A DNA stretch of 17,656 bases, from positions 1 through 17,656 of the forward strand of contig CAJORC010000137.1 in the NCBI GenBank assembly GCA_905236615.1. The letters run 5' to 3'. This DNA comes from an uncultured Lachnospiraceae bacterium (GTDB lineage: Bacteria; Bacillota; Clostridia; Lachnospirales; Lachnospiraceae). The translations under genes and the position numbers were made by a program. Shown here piece after piece: positions 1 to 7,516 of this stretch (the first letter of the stretch is position 1; each line of letters starts with the position of its first letter). The notes beneath the pieces are model-generated. The model searched no databases, was not told where the DNA came from, and worked only from the letters and a program-made list of their open reading frames with translations.

Positions 1-1269
1 GCAGCAGGAACTGAGAATGCAGGGGGAGAGACAGCAGGTTCCGAAGCAGGCGGTGCTGCAGCAGGTGCAGACGGACATACTCTTTCGGTATATGCATGGG
101 ACAAGAATTTCAACATCCCGGCACTTGAAGCTGCAGAAGCTGATTACCAGAAGAACGTTGATCCTGATTTCAAGCTCAATATCATCGAGCAGTCACAGTC
201 TTCCGACGTTGAAAATGCCATCACAATGGCTGCTTCATCCGGCGACTATTCAAACCTTCCCGATATCGTTCTTTTCCAGGATCACTACTTCAACAAGTTC
301 CAGGCAGATTATCCGGATGCATGGCAGGATGTTAACGATGCAGAAGTTAACTGGGATGATTTCTCACAGGAGAAGCTTTCATATTCGACTATCGATGGAA
401 AGCATTACGGACTCCCTGTAGATAACGGTGCGGTTATCTTCGCTTACAGAACAGATGTCCTTAAAGAGTGCGGATACACGATCGATGATGTAACAGGAAT
501 CACATGGGATGAGTTCGATGAGATAGGAAAGAAAGTTCAGGAAAAGACAGGCAAATATCTCCTTTCAATGGATGGTGACGGAAATGACCTGATCTACATG
601 ATGCTTCAGGCTGAAGGCAAGTCACAGTTCAAAGACGGAAAGCCTCAGATCGCAGATAACGAGGATGTTAAGAAGGTTGTAGAGACTATCGTTAAGCTTG
701 CAAATGATAAGGTTCTTTATCTTGCAAATGACTGGTCAGACTACACAGACCAGACAATCGTAGGTGACATGGTTGCAGGTGTTATGAATGGTAACTGGAT
801 CATCCCGACTATCAAGCAGGTAACAGATAACAGCGGTAAGTGGGAGATCACTTCAATGCCTACATTCTCAGGTAAAGAAGGATATGCTTCAAACGGAGGT
901 TCTTCACTTTACATCACAGCTAACTGCAAGAACAGCGACCTTGCAAAGGATTTCCTTGCAAAGACATTCGGCGGCAGCAAAGAGACTTATGATGCAGCAC
1001 TTAAGAACGGCGGTGTTATCACATGCTGCGTATCAGCAGGTAAGTCAGATGTTTACGGAGAAGGTGTTGAGTACTTCAACAACCAGCCTATCTACTCAAA
1101 GATCGTTGAGATGGGTGCCAATGTTGCTTCTGTTGAGCAGAGCGATTACCACTACAGGGCTCGTACTTATGTAGCAGCAGCCATCATCAATATAATCAAT
1201 GGTGCAGATGTTGACACAGAGCTCAAGAATGCTGAAGACCAGCTCAAGTTTGAGATGGGTATCGAATAA
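1..1269 (+). CDS. Sugar ABC transporter solute-binding lipoprotein (5' end outside the window)
   Basis: Extracellular binding protein that would capture a sugar and deliver it to the two permeases encoded next. The frame is open from the first base, so the signal peptide and lipobox lie upstream. The visible part starts with a low-complexity Ala/Gly/Glu linker (about 24 residues), typical of the stretch after the lipidated Cys in Gram-positive binding proteins. The mature fold then begins at LSVYAWDKNF. Stretches such as LPDIVLFQDHYF, YGLPVDNGAVIFAYRTDVLKE and ITWDEFDEIGKKV are typical of the MalE/UgpB-like family (cluster 1 sugar-binding proteins). About 422 codons are present, close to full length. 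The permeases and beta-galactosidase downstream suggest lactose or another beta-galactoside, but the substrate is inferred. Codon choice is more biased than in the downstream genes, consistent with high expression. A dead-end reading of an internal ATG at 226 as the start is excluded by the homologous sequence upstream of it. Confidence 0.95.
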   Translation, partial: AAGTENAGGETAGSEAGGAAAGADGHTLSVYAWDKNFNIPALEAAEADYQKNVDPDFKLNIIEQSQSSDVENAITMAASSGDYSNLPDIVLFQDHYFNKFQADYPDAWQDVNDAEVNWDDFSQEKLSYSTIDGKHYGLPVDNGAVIFAYRTDVLKECGYTIDDVTGITWDEFDEIGKKVQEKTGKYLLSMDGDGNDLIYMMLQAEGKSQFKDGKPQIADNEDVKKVVETIVKLANDKVLYLANDWSDYTDQTIVGDMVAGVMNGNWIIPTIKQVTDNSGKWEITSMPTFSGKEGYASNGGSSLYITANCKNSDLAKDFLAKTFGGSKETYDAALKNGGVITCCVSAGKSDVYGEGVEYFNNQPIYSKIVEMGANVASVEQSDYHYRARTYVAAAIINIINGADVDTELKNAEDQLKFEMGIE

Positions 1270-1294
1270 TTAAATTTTGTGACTAATTTTTTCG

Positions 1295-1325
1295 GGGAAT
1301 CGGTCAGGATTTTCTGCCGATTCCC
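1295..1325 (+). terminator. Hairpin after the binding-protein gene: candidate attenuator or processing site
   Basis: A 9-bp perfect inverted repeat (GGGAATCGG at 1295-1303, CCGATTCCC at 1317-1325) with extra CAG/CTG pairing inside the loop. It starts 26 bases after the stop codon. The T-rich run that follows (1326-1342) is interrupted, so termination would be partial at best. A stem-loop here commonly stabilises the upstream mRNA and lowers permease output relative to the binding protein. That role is inferred. Confidence 0.6.
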
Positions 1326-1352
1326 TATCTTTAACCTTTTTTCCATATATTT

Positions 1353-1413
1353 GGGAACAAAGGGACGGTTCTTCTGTTCCAATTCCGGAACGCAGGAACC
1401 GTCCCCCTGTTCC
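1353..1413. repeat. Long imperfect palindrome, REP-like dispersed element candidate
   Basis: GGGACGGTTC (1362-1371) pairs with GAACCGTCCC (1396-1405). Beyond an AA/CC mismatch, GGAACA (1354-1359) pairs with TGTTCC (1408-1413). Inside, GTTCC pairs with GGAAC around an AATTCC loop. The stem therefore spans about 60 bases and ends 10 bases before the Shine-Dalgarno site of the next gene. From memory, the GGGACGGTTC / GAACCGTCCCCCTGTTCC sequence recurs between genes in many Firmicutes genomes, like repetitive extragenic palindromes mobilised by REP-associated transposases. This could not be checked here. In RNA it would be a strong stem-loop that may affect permease expression. Confidence 0.6.
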
Positions 1414-1422
1414 GGTTACACG

Positions 1423-1428
1423 AGGAGG
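1423..1428 (+). promoter_or_regulatory. Ribosome binding site fixing a GTG start
   Basis: AGGAGG, 8 bases before GTG at 1437. It marks the GTG as the start of the first permease gene; no ATG is suitably placed. Confidence 0.85.
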
Positions 1429-1436
1429 TAAAAGTC

Positions 1437-2330
1437 GTGAATAAGAAAGGATTAACCGTAACAGGTAAGCAGCGGATTGCCGGATGGGCATTCCTGACTC
1501 CTGCAAGCCTTCTTATATTTATATTAAGTTTTTATCCAATGATACAGGCGCTTCTTACGTCATTCAAGACAGGTTCCAGCGCAAGCCTGAAGTGGGCGCC
1601 GCTGTTTTTTAACTATAAGAGAATGTTTGCGGATAAGCTCTTTCTTCGTTCGGTGGGAAATACATTCCTTTACCTGATCATTCAGGTGCCGGTCATGCTG
1701 ATCCTGGCCATCCTTTTGGCGCAGATTCTTAATAACAAAGATATCAAATTCCGCGGACTTTTCAGGACAATGGTATTTCTGCCCTGTGCAACATCACTTG
1801 TTTCGTATGCTTTGATCTTTAAGTCACTTTTTGCAACACAGGGACTTATTAACCAGATCTTACAGGGAATCGGGATTACACACGAGAATATAAATTTCCT
1901 CGGTACACCGGGTACGGCAAAGGTGGTCATCATACTGGCACTCCTCTGGAGATGGACAGGCTACAACATGGTATTCTATCTCGCAGGTCTGCAGAATATC
2001 GAGTATCAGGTTTACGAAGCAGCAAAGATCGATGGTGCAAACGGATGGGATACCTTCTGGAAGATAACCGTTCCGCTTCTTAAGCCGACCATCATCATGA
2101 CATTCATTATGTCGATAAACGGTACCCTGCAGCTCTTTGATGAGTCAGTCAACCTCACGAACGGAGGACCTGCAAACTCGACAATAACAATGTCGCACTA
2201 TATTTACAACAATTCATTCGGTGAGGGTGTTGCGAACTTCGGATATGCTTCGGCTATGTCATTCTTCGTATTTATACTTGTGGCAATCCTTGCATTTATC
2301 AACCTGAAAGTAGGTGATACACGTGACTAA
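1437..2330 (+). CDS. Sugar ABC transporter permease, MalF/UgpA-like
   Basis: One of two membrane subunits of the importer, in the cytoplasmic membrane. The 297-residue length, about six hydrophobic segments starting at AFLTPASLLIFILSFYP (residues ~18-35), and the short N-terminus are typical of MalF-type permeases of oligosaccharide (CUT1) importers. The EAA loop that docks on the ATPase is clear: EAAKIDGANGWDTFWKITVP at roughly residues 195-214. Starts at GTG with a strong AGGAGG site. Its stop overlaps the next gene's start region. No ATPase gene is present; CUT1 systems of Firmicutes often share one MsmK-type ATPase encoded elsewhere. Confidence 0.95.
   Translation: MNKKGLTVTGKQRIAGWAFLTPASLLIFILSFYPMIQALLTSFKTGSSASLKWAPLFFNYKRMFADKLFLRSVGNTFLYLIIQVPVMLILAILLAQILNNKDIKFRGLFRTMVFLPCATSLVSYALIFKSLFATQGLINQILQGIGITHENINFLGTPGTAKVVIILALLWRWTGYNMVFYLAGLQNIEYQVYEAAKIDGANGWDTFWKITVPLLKPTIIMTFIMSINGTLQLFDESVNLTNGGPANSTITMSHYIYNNSFGEGVANFGYASAMSFFVFILVAILAFINLKVGDTRD
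2312..2317 (+). promoter_or_regulatory. Ribosome binding site deciding the start of the second permease
   Basis: AGGTGA, 5 bases before GTG at 2323. The in-frame GTG at 2314 lies inside this site and has no good Shine-Dalgarno sequence of its own, so 2323 is preferred. Confidence 0.6.
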
Positions 2331-3150
2331 GATCAGACATTCTTCGATACAGAGAAGACTTATTCCAAGTTATATATTTCTTATAATAGTATCTTTCTTT
2401 TCGGTATTTCCGTTTTACTGGATGATTTCGGCAGCAACAAATACGACAGTAGATGTTGCGAGAGGAAGTCTTGCAATAGGTACTCACGCAGCAGAGAATT
2501 TCAGAAATCTTCTTGCAAGTCAGGATCTCTGGAGAACACTTGGTAATTCTTTCTTTTATGCGATCATACAGACTCTTCTCTGCCTGATCATCTGCTCATT
2601 GGCAGGTTACGGTTTCGAACTTTATCATGATGCCGGCAAGGACAGGCTTTTCGCAATCCTTCTTCTTGCCATGATGGTACCGCAGGTTGCAACAATGATA
2701 CCGCTCTTCAGAATGATCTCAAAAGCTCATTTGCTGAATTCGGTATGGGCATTTATACTGCCTTCAATATCAACTCCCTTCATGATAATGATGTTCAGGC
2801 AGAATTCGCGTAACTTCCCGGTTGCCATCATGGAATCGGCAAGAATTGACGGACTTAACGAGCTTCAGATCTTCGTATCAATGTATGTGCCTATCATGAA
2901 ATCAACTTACGCAGCAGCAACTGTTGTTACTTTCATGAATGCATGGAACTCATACATGTGGCCGAAGGTTGTAATGACAGATAATTCAGCACAGACGATG
3001 CCGATGCTTATTGCAAATCTTGCATCGGGATACACGACAGATTACGGTATGCTGATGATGGGCGTGCTTTTCTGCTCAGTACCTACAATGCTTATATTCT
3101 TCTTCTTACAGAAGAGCTTTGCAGAAGGACTTACAGGCGCGGTCAAGTGA
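2323..3150 (+). CDS. Sugar ABC transporter permease, MalG/UgpE-like
   Basis: Second membrane subunit of the importer. About 275 residues with six predicted hydrophobic segments, the first at YIFLIIVSFFSVFPFYWMIS. The EAA loop reads ESARIDGLNELQIFVSMYVP near residues 180-200, followed by the C-terminal segment typical of MalG-type proteins, ending LQKSFAEGLTGAVK. This ending matches the usual 'Q..f..Glt.GavK' tail of the family. The start at GTG 2323 overlaps the previous gene by 8 bases, so translation is probably coupled. An earlier in-frame GTG at 2314 would add only three residues. Confidence 0.95.
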   Translation: MTKIRHSSIQRRLIPSYIFLIIVSFFSVFPFYWMISAATNTTVDVARGSLAIGTHAAENFRNLLASQDLWRTLGNSFFYAIIQTLLCLIICSLAGYGFELYHDAGKDRLFAILLLAMMVPQVATMIPLFRMISKAHLLNSVWAFILPSISTPFMIMMFRQNSRNFPVAIMESARIDGLNELQIFVSMYVPIMKSTYAAATVVTFMNAWNSYMWPKVVMTDNSAQTMPMLIANLASGYTTDYGMLMMGVLFCSVPTMLIFFFLQKSFAEGLTGAVK

Positions 3151-3212
3151 GCAAGAGGATTACGGGAACTGCATAGCAGCGGAGCAATTCGTTGATTATC
3201 AGTCATAATTTT

Positions 3213-3220
3213 AGAGGAGG
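3213..3220 (+). promoter_or_regulatory. Ribosome binding site for the GTG start of lacZ
   Basis: AGAGGAGG, 9 bases before GTG at 3230. The 79-base gap from the permease stop holds no convincing promoter or hairpin, so lacZ appears to be read from the transporter promoter. Confidence 0.8.
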
Positions 3221-3229
3221 TAAGGTTCG

Positions 3230-6200
3230 GTGAAGAACTTTGATTATGAGATCATAAAGAATCCGGAGATTTTTAAAGAGAACAGACTTGATGCACATTC
3301 GGATCATGAGTGGTATTCATCCGAAACTGCGGTAAAAAAAGGGATATCGGATTTCAAATACTTCTTAAACGGTGTGTGGAAGTTCGCTTATGCCAAAAAT
3401 ATAGATCTGGCACCCAAGAACTTTATGGAAGAGGATTTCGACGTGTCGGGATGGGATGATATTCCGGTTCCGGCACATATACAGATGCAGGGATACGGGG
3501 TACCGCAGTATGCGAATACCGAATATCCATGGGAGGGACATGAGAAAATAGTTCCGGGGGAGATACCGGTTAAATTCAATCCTGTTGCAAGCTATGTAAA
3601 GTTTTTCACCCTTCCGGATTTCATGGAAGACGGTCCGGTATATATTTCTTTTCAGGGTGCGGAAACTGCAATAGCAGTATGGCTCAACGGACATTATATC
3701 GGTTATGCTGAGGACAGCTTCACCCCGTCCGAATTTGACCTGACAGAATATATCAGAAAAGGTGAAAATAAACTTGCCGTCCAGGTATTCAGATACAGCT
3801 CCGCAAGCTGGTGCGAGGATCAGGACTTCTTCAGATTTTCCGGAATTTTCAGGGATGTATATCTTTACACGGTTCCTCAGGTTCATATAAGAGACTTAAA
3901 GATCATCACCGCTCTTGATGATGATTATAAAAATGCGAACCTTGAGATAAATATGAAAGCAAGCGCCAAGGGAAGTTACAAACTCTGCCTTTTCAATGCG
4001 GAGGGAGAGACTGTGATCTCCGGTTCAGGTGCGCTTGGAAGTGATACCGCAATCAGCATTCCTGTTGAGGAACCTGAGAAATGGAGTGCGGAGAAGCCTT
4101 ATCTCTACAATCTGAAAATATGTGTTTTCGATGAAAAAGGCGAGGTGCAGGAATTCATTTCTGAAAAGGTTGGATTCCGCCGTTTCGAGATAATAAATAA
4201 GGTAATGCACTTAAACGGAAAGAGGATAGTATTTAAGGGTGCAAACCGTCATGAATTCTGTTCGGAATCCGGAAGGGTTCTTCCTGTGAAGCATATCGTG
4301 AAAGACCTTATCACGATGAAGCGCAATAATATAAATGCGATAAGGACTAGCCATTATCCCAACCGCACAGAGTTTTACCGCCTTTGTGATGAGTATGGAT
4401 TCTACGTTATAGATGAAACGAATCTGGAGACTCACGGAACATGGAATGCGATACTCGGGGGCAAGGAAGAGCTTTCCTTCGCAGTACCCGGAGACAGGAA
4501 AGAGTATCTGGGAATGGTTCTGGACAGGGCCGAGTCCCTCTTTGAGAGAGATAAAAACCACAGCTGCGTACTGATATGGTCTCTTGGCAATGAGTCATTT
4601 GGAGGAAAAAATCTCCTTGAAATGTCAAAGTATTTCCATAATGCAGACAAGACGAGACTTGTTCATTATGAAGGAGTATGGTGGGATAAGCGCCATCCGG
4701 AAACCACCGATATCGAGAGCACTATGTACCGGCCGGTCAGCGAGATAAAGGAAGTAATAAAAACTCTCAACAGACCTTACATAAGCTGCGAATATGCTCA
4801 TGCCATGGGCAATTCCCTCGGTGCCATAAAGAAATATACTGACCTTGCCGATAACAGCGAGCTTTATCAGGGCGGATTTATCTGGGACTATATCGATCAG
4901 TCGATCACCACCCATGACAGGAACGGCGTTGAATATCAGGGCTATGGCGGAGATTTCGGTGACAGGCCCTGTGACTATGATTTCAGCGGAAATGGACTTG
5001 TGTACGGTAAGGACAGGGATCCTTCGCCGAAGATGCAGGAAGTCAAGAGCGTATATCAGAATATAGAAGTCAATTTCACTGAAAAGGATTTTGAAATAAG
5101 AAATAAAAATCTCTTTACCAATACCGGCGAATATGACTGCATCATGACTCTTGAAAAAGAGGGCGAGATCATAGGTAGAGTCAGTGAGATTTTATCGGTG
5201 GAGCCTCTTTCAAGCAAGAGATTTGATATTCCCTTTGAGATTCCGGAAAAGGGTGAATATATTGTAAATGTATCTTTTGTGCTTAAGAAGAATGAGATCT
5301 GGGCTGATGCCGGACATGAAGTCGCATGGGGACAGAAGGTTTTCGGAAGCTATGAGAGTGCTCCTTCTGCTAAAGGAAGTCTCAGGGTAAATGACTGCTG
5401 GAATGTGATAGGCGTTATAGGAAACGATTTTGAGATACTTTTCTCAAAGATTGCCGGCGGACTTGCTTCGTATAAATACGGAGGAAGGGAGCTTTTTGAC
5501 GGAATCCCGAAGCCTAATTTCTGGCGTGCCATGACACAGAATGATATGGCGAACCTGCTTCCTTTCAGAGCAGGCCAGTGGAAGACCGCAAGCATGTATC
5601 TTTCGCATAAATTTGAGCATGGAAGAAATGGAACAGAGGCGGAAACCGACGTTAAAGAGGAATGTGTTTCTGTAAAATATACCTATCATCTCCCTGTCAG
5701 ACCGGAGATGGACTGCTTCCTGACCTATGATGTATATGCTGACGGCAGGGTTGTCTGCAGGCTTGAGATGGATCCTTCGGATAAAGTCGGCGAGCTTCCG
5801 GCATTCGGAATGATAATGCCGATGAGTTCGGAATTTTCCCATCTTAAATGGTACGGTCTCGGTCCCGATGAAACTTATGCCGACAGGAATCATGCAAAGC
5901 TGGGAGTCTATTCAAACAGGGTTGCCGACAATATGGCAAAATATCTCGTACCTCAGGAGTGCGGCAATAAGGAAGAAGTGAGGTATGCGGAGGTTACTGA
6001 CGAGAGCGGACGGGGCCTCAGATTTGAGACTCTGACCGGAAGCTTTGGTTTTTCCGCACTGCCCTATTCACCCCATGAACTTGATAATGCGGCACATCCG
6101 AATGAGCTTCCGCCTGTCCTTAAGACATGGGTAAGGGTTGGATCACAGATGGGTATTGCCGGTGATGATACATGGGGCGCACTTACTCATGAAGAATTTA

Positions 6201-6253
6201 TGCTTGATAATAAGAAAAAAATGAAGCTTGAATTTAGCTTTAAGGGCATTTAA
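3230..6253 (+). CDS. lacZ: Beta-galactosidase, glycoside hydrolase family 2 (LacZ type)
   Basis: Cytoplasmic enzyme that hydrolyses lactose and related beta-galactosides to galactose and an aglycone. The 1007-residue length matches five-domain LacZ (about 1020 residues); there is no signal peptide. Order: N-terminal sugar-binding domain (~45-215), Ig-like domain, TIM barrel (~320-610), second Ig-like domain, and C-terminal 'small chain' beta-sandwich (~725-1005, from FEILFSKIAGGLASYKYGG). Acid/base Glu455 lies in WSLGNES and nucleophile Glu521 in CEYAHAMGNS. ETNLETHGTW near Glu400/His402 corresponds to the metal-site region of the E. coli enzyme, and GGFIWDYIDQS is the conserved barrel-end motif. 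Being last in the sugar-importer operon, it points to beta-galactoside uptake as the operon's role. Confidence 0.97.
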   Translation: MKNFDYEIIKNPEIFKENRLDAHSDHEWYSSETAVKKGISDFKYFLNGVWKFAYAKNIDLAPKNFMEEDFDVSGWDDIPVPAHIQMQGYGVPQYANTEYPWEGHEKIVPGEIPVKFNPVASYVKFFTLPDFMEDGPVYISFQGAETAIAVWLNGHYIGYAEDSFTPSEFDLTEYIRKGENKLAVQVFRYSSASWCEDQDFFRFSGIFRDVYLYTVPQVHIRDLKIITALDDDYKNANLEINMKASAKGSYKLCLFNAEGETVISGSGALGSDTAISIPVEEPEKWSAEKPYLYNLKICVFDEKGEVQEFISEKVGFRRFEIINKVMHLNGKRIVFKGANRHEFCSESGRVLPVKHIVKDLITMKRNNINAIRTSHYPNRTEFYRLCDEYGFYVIDETNLETHGTWNAILGGKEELSFAVPGDRKEYLGMVLDRAESLFERDKNHSCVLIWSLGNESFGGKNLLEMSKYFHNADKTRLVHYEGVWWDKRHPETTDIESTMYRPVSEIKEVIKTLNRPYISCEYAHAMGNSLGAIKKYTDLADNSELYQGGFIWDYIDQSITTHDRNGVEYQGYGGDFGDRPCDYDFSGNGLVYGKDRDPSPKMQEVKSVYQNIEVNFTEKDFEIRNKNLFTNTGEYDCIMTLEKEGEIIGRVSEILSVEPLSSKRFDIPFEIPEKGEYIVNVSFVLKKNEIWADAGHEVAWGQKVFGSYESAPSAKGSLRVNDCWNVIGVIGNDFEILFSKIAGGLASYKYGGRELFDGIPKPNFWRAMTQNDMANLLPFRAGQWKTASMYLSHKFEHGRNGTEAETDVKEECVSVKYTYHLPVRPEMDCFLTYDVYADGRVVCRLEMDPSDKVGELPAFGMIMPMSSEFSHLKWYGLGPDETYADRNHAKLGVYSNRVADNMAKYLVPQECGNKEEVRYAEVTDESGRGLRFETLTGSFGFSALPYSPHELDNAAHPNELPPVLKTWVRVGSQMGIAGDDTWGALTHEEFMLDNKKKMKLEFSFKGI

Positions 6254-6285
6254 TAATTGTATACTTGTTGAGGGGTTTACATAAT

Positions 6286-6357
6286 TCCAAAAGACGGCGT
6301 CTTTCGGGAGTCCGCATAAAATAAGGACTTGAGACACGTCTTTTGGATTTTTTATTT
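6286..6357 (+). terminator. Intrinsic terminator of the sugar operon
   Basis: TCCAAAAGACG (6286-6296) pairs with CGTCTTTTGGA (6337-6347), followed by a T-rich tail (6348-6357). A smaller inner stem, AGTCC/GGACT (6309-6313/6325-6329), lies inside the loop. It starts 33 bases after the lacZ stop codon. Confidence 0.85.
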
Positions 6358-6406
6358 TAAAATTTCCGGAAAAAACTTTAAAAGTGAAAAAGTTTGGACG
6401 TATTTG

Positions 6407-6435
6407 TTGAAAAGAAAATCCGTATCTCTTAAAAT
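6407..6435 (+). promoter_or_regulatory. Candidate distal promoter of the secretion operon
   Basis: TTGAAA (6407-6412), 17-base spacer, TAAAAT (6430-6435): five of six consensus bases in each box. A transcript from here would pass through the 6507-6544 hairpin before reaching the first gene. Read by eye only. Confidence 0.45.
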
Positions 6436-6506
6436 ATAACACGGTTGAAATGTTCAGAAAAAAGTACATTTTGCCTTTATATATATGTGTGTGAAAAAAG
6501 GGATTT

Positions 6507-6544
6507 AATATAAGCCACGCGATTATTATTGCGTGGCTTATATT
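6507..6544. terminator. Perfect 14-bp hairpin: second terminator or leader attenuator
   Basis: AATATAAGCCACGC (6507-6520) and GCGTGGCTTATATT (6531-6544) are exact reverse complements around a 10-base loop. The GC-rich core GCCACGC/GCGTGGC is followed by a T-rich stretch that is itself part of the stem, and then by GTAGAAAAAG, so there is no free T tract. It could be a bidirectional terminator insulating the lac and secretion operons, or an attenuator in the leader of a transcript from the distal promoter. Confidence 0.55.
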
Positions 6545-6557
6545 GTAGAAAAAGCTA

Positions 6558-6586
6558 TTGCGTAAATAAAAGGCATAGGTTATAAT
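6558..6586 (+). promoter_or_regulatory. Candidate proximal promoter of the secretion operon
   Basis: TTGCGT (6558-6563), 17-base spacer, perfect TATAAT (6581-6586). The predicted start is near 6593, leaving a leader of about 60 bases. The -35 box is weak (three of six), which would suit activator control. Confidence 0.6.
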
Positions 6587-6590
6587 TAAA

Positions 6591-6612
6591 ATTGTTCAAA
6601 AAATAGAACAAT
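6591..6612. promoter_or_regulatory. Dyad over the predicted transcription start: candidate operator
   Basis: ATTGTTC (6591-6597) and GAACAAT (6606-6612) form a perfect 7-bp inverted repeat with an 8-base A-rich spacer. It begins four bases after the -10 box, where a dimeric repressor would block initiation. As RNA it could only form a weak AU-rich stem. No candidate binding protein is identified. Confidence 0.4.
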
Positions 6613-6653
6613 ATAATAAAAAAATTTGCGCAATTCCATAGGAGAGTATTTAG

Positions 6654-7085
6654 ATGGAATATGATGTAAGGCTTGAAATGCACAACGTTATAAGTGAGAG
6701 CGCAGATGATAACAACCTCTTGAATTTAAATCAGGTGGAAGAAGAAATAGAAGATTTAAGGAAACGCGGGATATTTCTTAATGGCCCGGTAATGGTGAAG
6801 CAGGAACTGATAGAAGGAAGAAAATCAAAAATTCTTCTTCCCTTAAGTGCTGATCCTGAGCAGCCTAACAGGGCAAACGGCAGATTTTTCAATACCATGG
6901 TATACGCACGGTGCGCTTACGGAAGAGAATTCCTGGGAGACAGGAAAATATTCGAAATGGCGGAAAATATGCAGAAGGAGTTGCGCGAGAAGGATTTTTC
7001 TTTTACGGAGATAATATATGCTATAATTGTTATTCCCGGCGGAAAAATCGTTGATATATATATTCCTTACAGGGAGAAAGAATGA
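6654..7085 (+). CDS. Uncharacterised T7SS-operon protein, DUF5085/GyrI-like
   Basis: First gene of the secretion operon; 143 residues, no signal peptide or TM segment, so probably cytoplasmic. Starts at ATG after TAGGAGA (6639-6645). The N-terminal ~40 residues are acidic and helical. The rest reads as an alpha/beta fold with strands at ILLPL, TMVYARCAYG, EIIYAIIVIP and a C-terminal VDIYIPY, reminiscent of GyrI/SOUL-like barrels. From memory it resembles DUF5085 proteins found near type VII genes in Firmicutes; this is not confirmed. The next gene encodes a similar but divergent protein overlapping by 4 bp, suggesting an ancient tandem duplication and perhaps a heterodimer. A role as a cytoplasmic substrate adaptor is possible, but nothing in the sequence proves it. 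Confidence 0.8.
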   Translation: MEYDVRLEMHNVISESADDNNLLNLNQVEEEIEDLRKRGIFLNGPVMVKQELIEGRKSKILLPLSADPEQPNRANGRFFNTMVYARCAYGREFLGDRKIFEMAENMQKELREKDFSFTEIIYAIIVIPGGKIVDIYIPYREKE

Positions 7086-7516
7086 ACAATTATGACAGCA
7101 TCCGTTATATGAATGTATATTCAAAGGTTTATTCCATGTCATTCAGGGAAATGGACGGAGCGTTCAAGGACTTCTATAGCATCTGCCAGAAGCACGGAAT
7201 GAAATTGATGGGGCATGTCTTTTATTCGGTAAATAAATTAGAAGAAAACGATAAAATGGAAATAGAGATTTTCTTCCCTGCTGAGAAGAGAGTAGATGTT
7301 CCTGTAGGCCAGCTGCGATACAGGAATTATTTTATCGTTGAAAACATGATCTCGGCAGTTGTTGAAGGCAAACTGGAAGTAAATATGCAGAAAGCCTATG
7401 CTTCGATGGTAAAGTATGCTGCATCCAAAAAGAGGAAACTTATCATGCCTTTCTTTAATGAAATACACAGAACCGGGAAGAAAGCGTATGTTCTCGTGAA
7501 GGTGGCGGTGGTATGA
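7082..7516 (+). CDS. Uncharacterised T7SS-operon protein, DUF5085-like paralogue
   Basis: 144 residues, soluble, overlapping its neighbours by 4 bp on each side (ATGA at both junctions), so translation is probably coupled. AGGGAGAAAG precedes the start. Visible features are an N-terminal strand plus helix (MNVYSKVYSMSFREM), then HGMKLMGHVFYSVNKLEENDKMEIEIFFP, a strand-loop-strand ending in an 'IEIFFP' motif like those of GyrI/DUF5085-type proteins. The C-terminal half repeats the pattern with AYASMVKYAASKKRKL and YVLVKVAVV. By eye it aligns over most of its length with the preceding protein, at low identity. The Lys-rich helix end contrasts with the acidic partner. Function unknown; the conserved operon position suggests a cytoplasmic accessory of the secretion machine. 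Confidence 0.8.
   Translation: MNNYDSIRYMNVYSKVYSMSFREMDGAFKDFYSICQKHGMKLMGHVFYSVNKLEENDKMEIEIFFPAEKRVDVPVGQLRYRNYFIVENMISAVVEGKLEVNMQKAYASMVKYAASKKRKLIMPFFNEIHRTGKKAYVLVKVAVV

Larger units (their letters stand above)
6358..6653. other. AT-rich intergenic regulatory region before the secretion operon
   Basis: About 300 bases with no credible gene. It contains a weak AAACTTT/AAAGTTT inverted repeat (6373-6379/6389-6395), two candidate promoters, the 14-bp hairpin between them and a dyad over the second predicted start; the main elements are listed separately. A 108-codon minus-strand frame here runs back into lacZ and across the terminator, and looks like chance. Confidence 0.6.

Noticed and set aside
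17..421. 134-codon frame on the + strand overlapping the binding-protein start
   Set aside because: It is the +2 shadow of the binding-protein gene: its product is low-complexity and the true frame is open from base 1 with clear family sequence.
6143..6469. 108-codon minus-strand frame across the lacZ end
   Set aside because: It crosses the lacZ 3' end and its terminator, has a Phe/Lys-rich AT-driven composition and no ribosome site or recognisable motif.
6592..6617. Third promoter using TTGTTC and TATAAT at 6612-6617
   Set aside because: The spacer is only 14 bases, too short for a typical sigma-A promoter; the TTGTTC half is better explained as part of the dyad.
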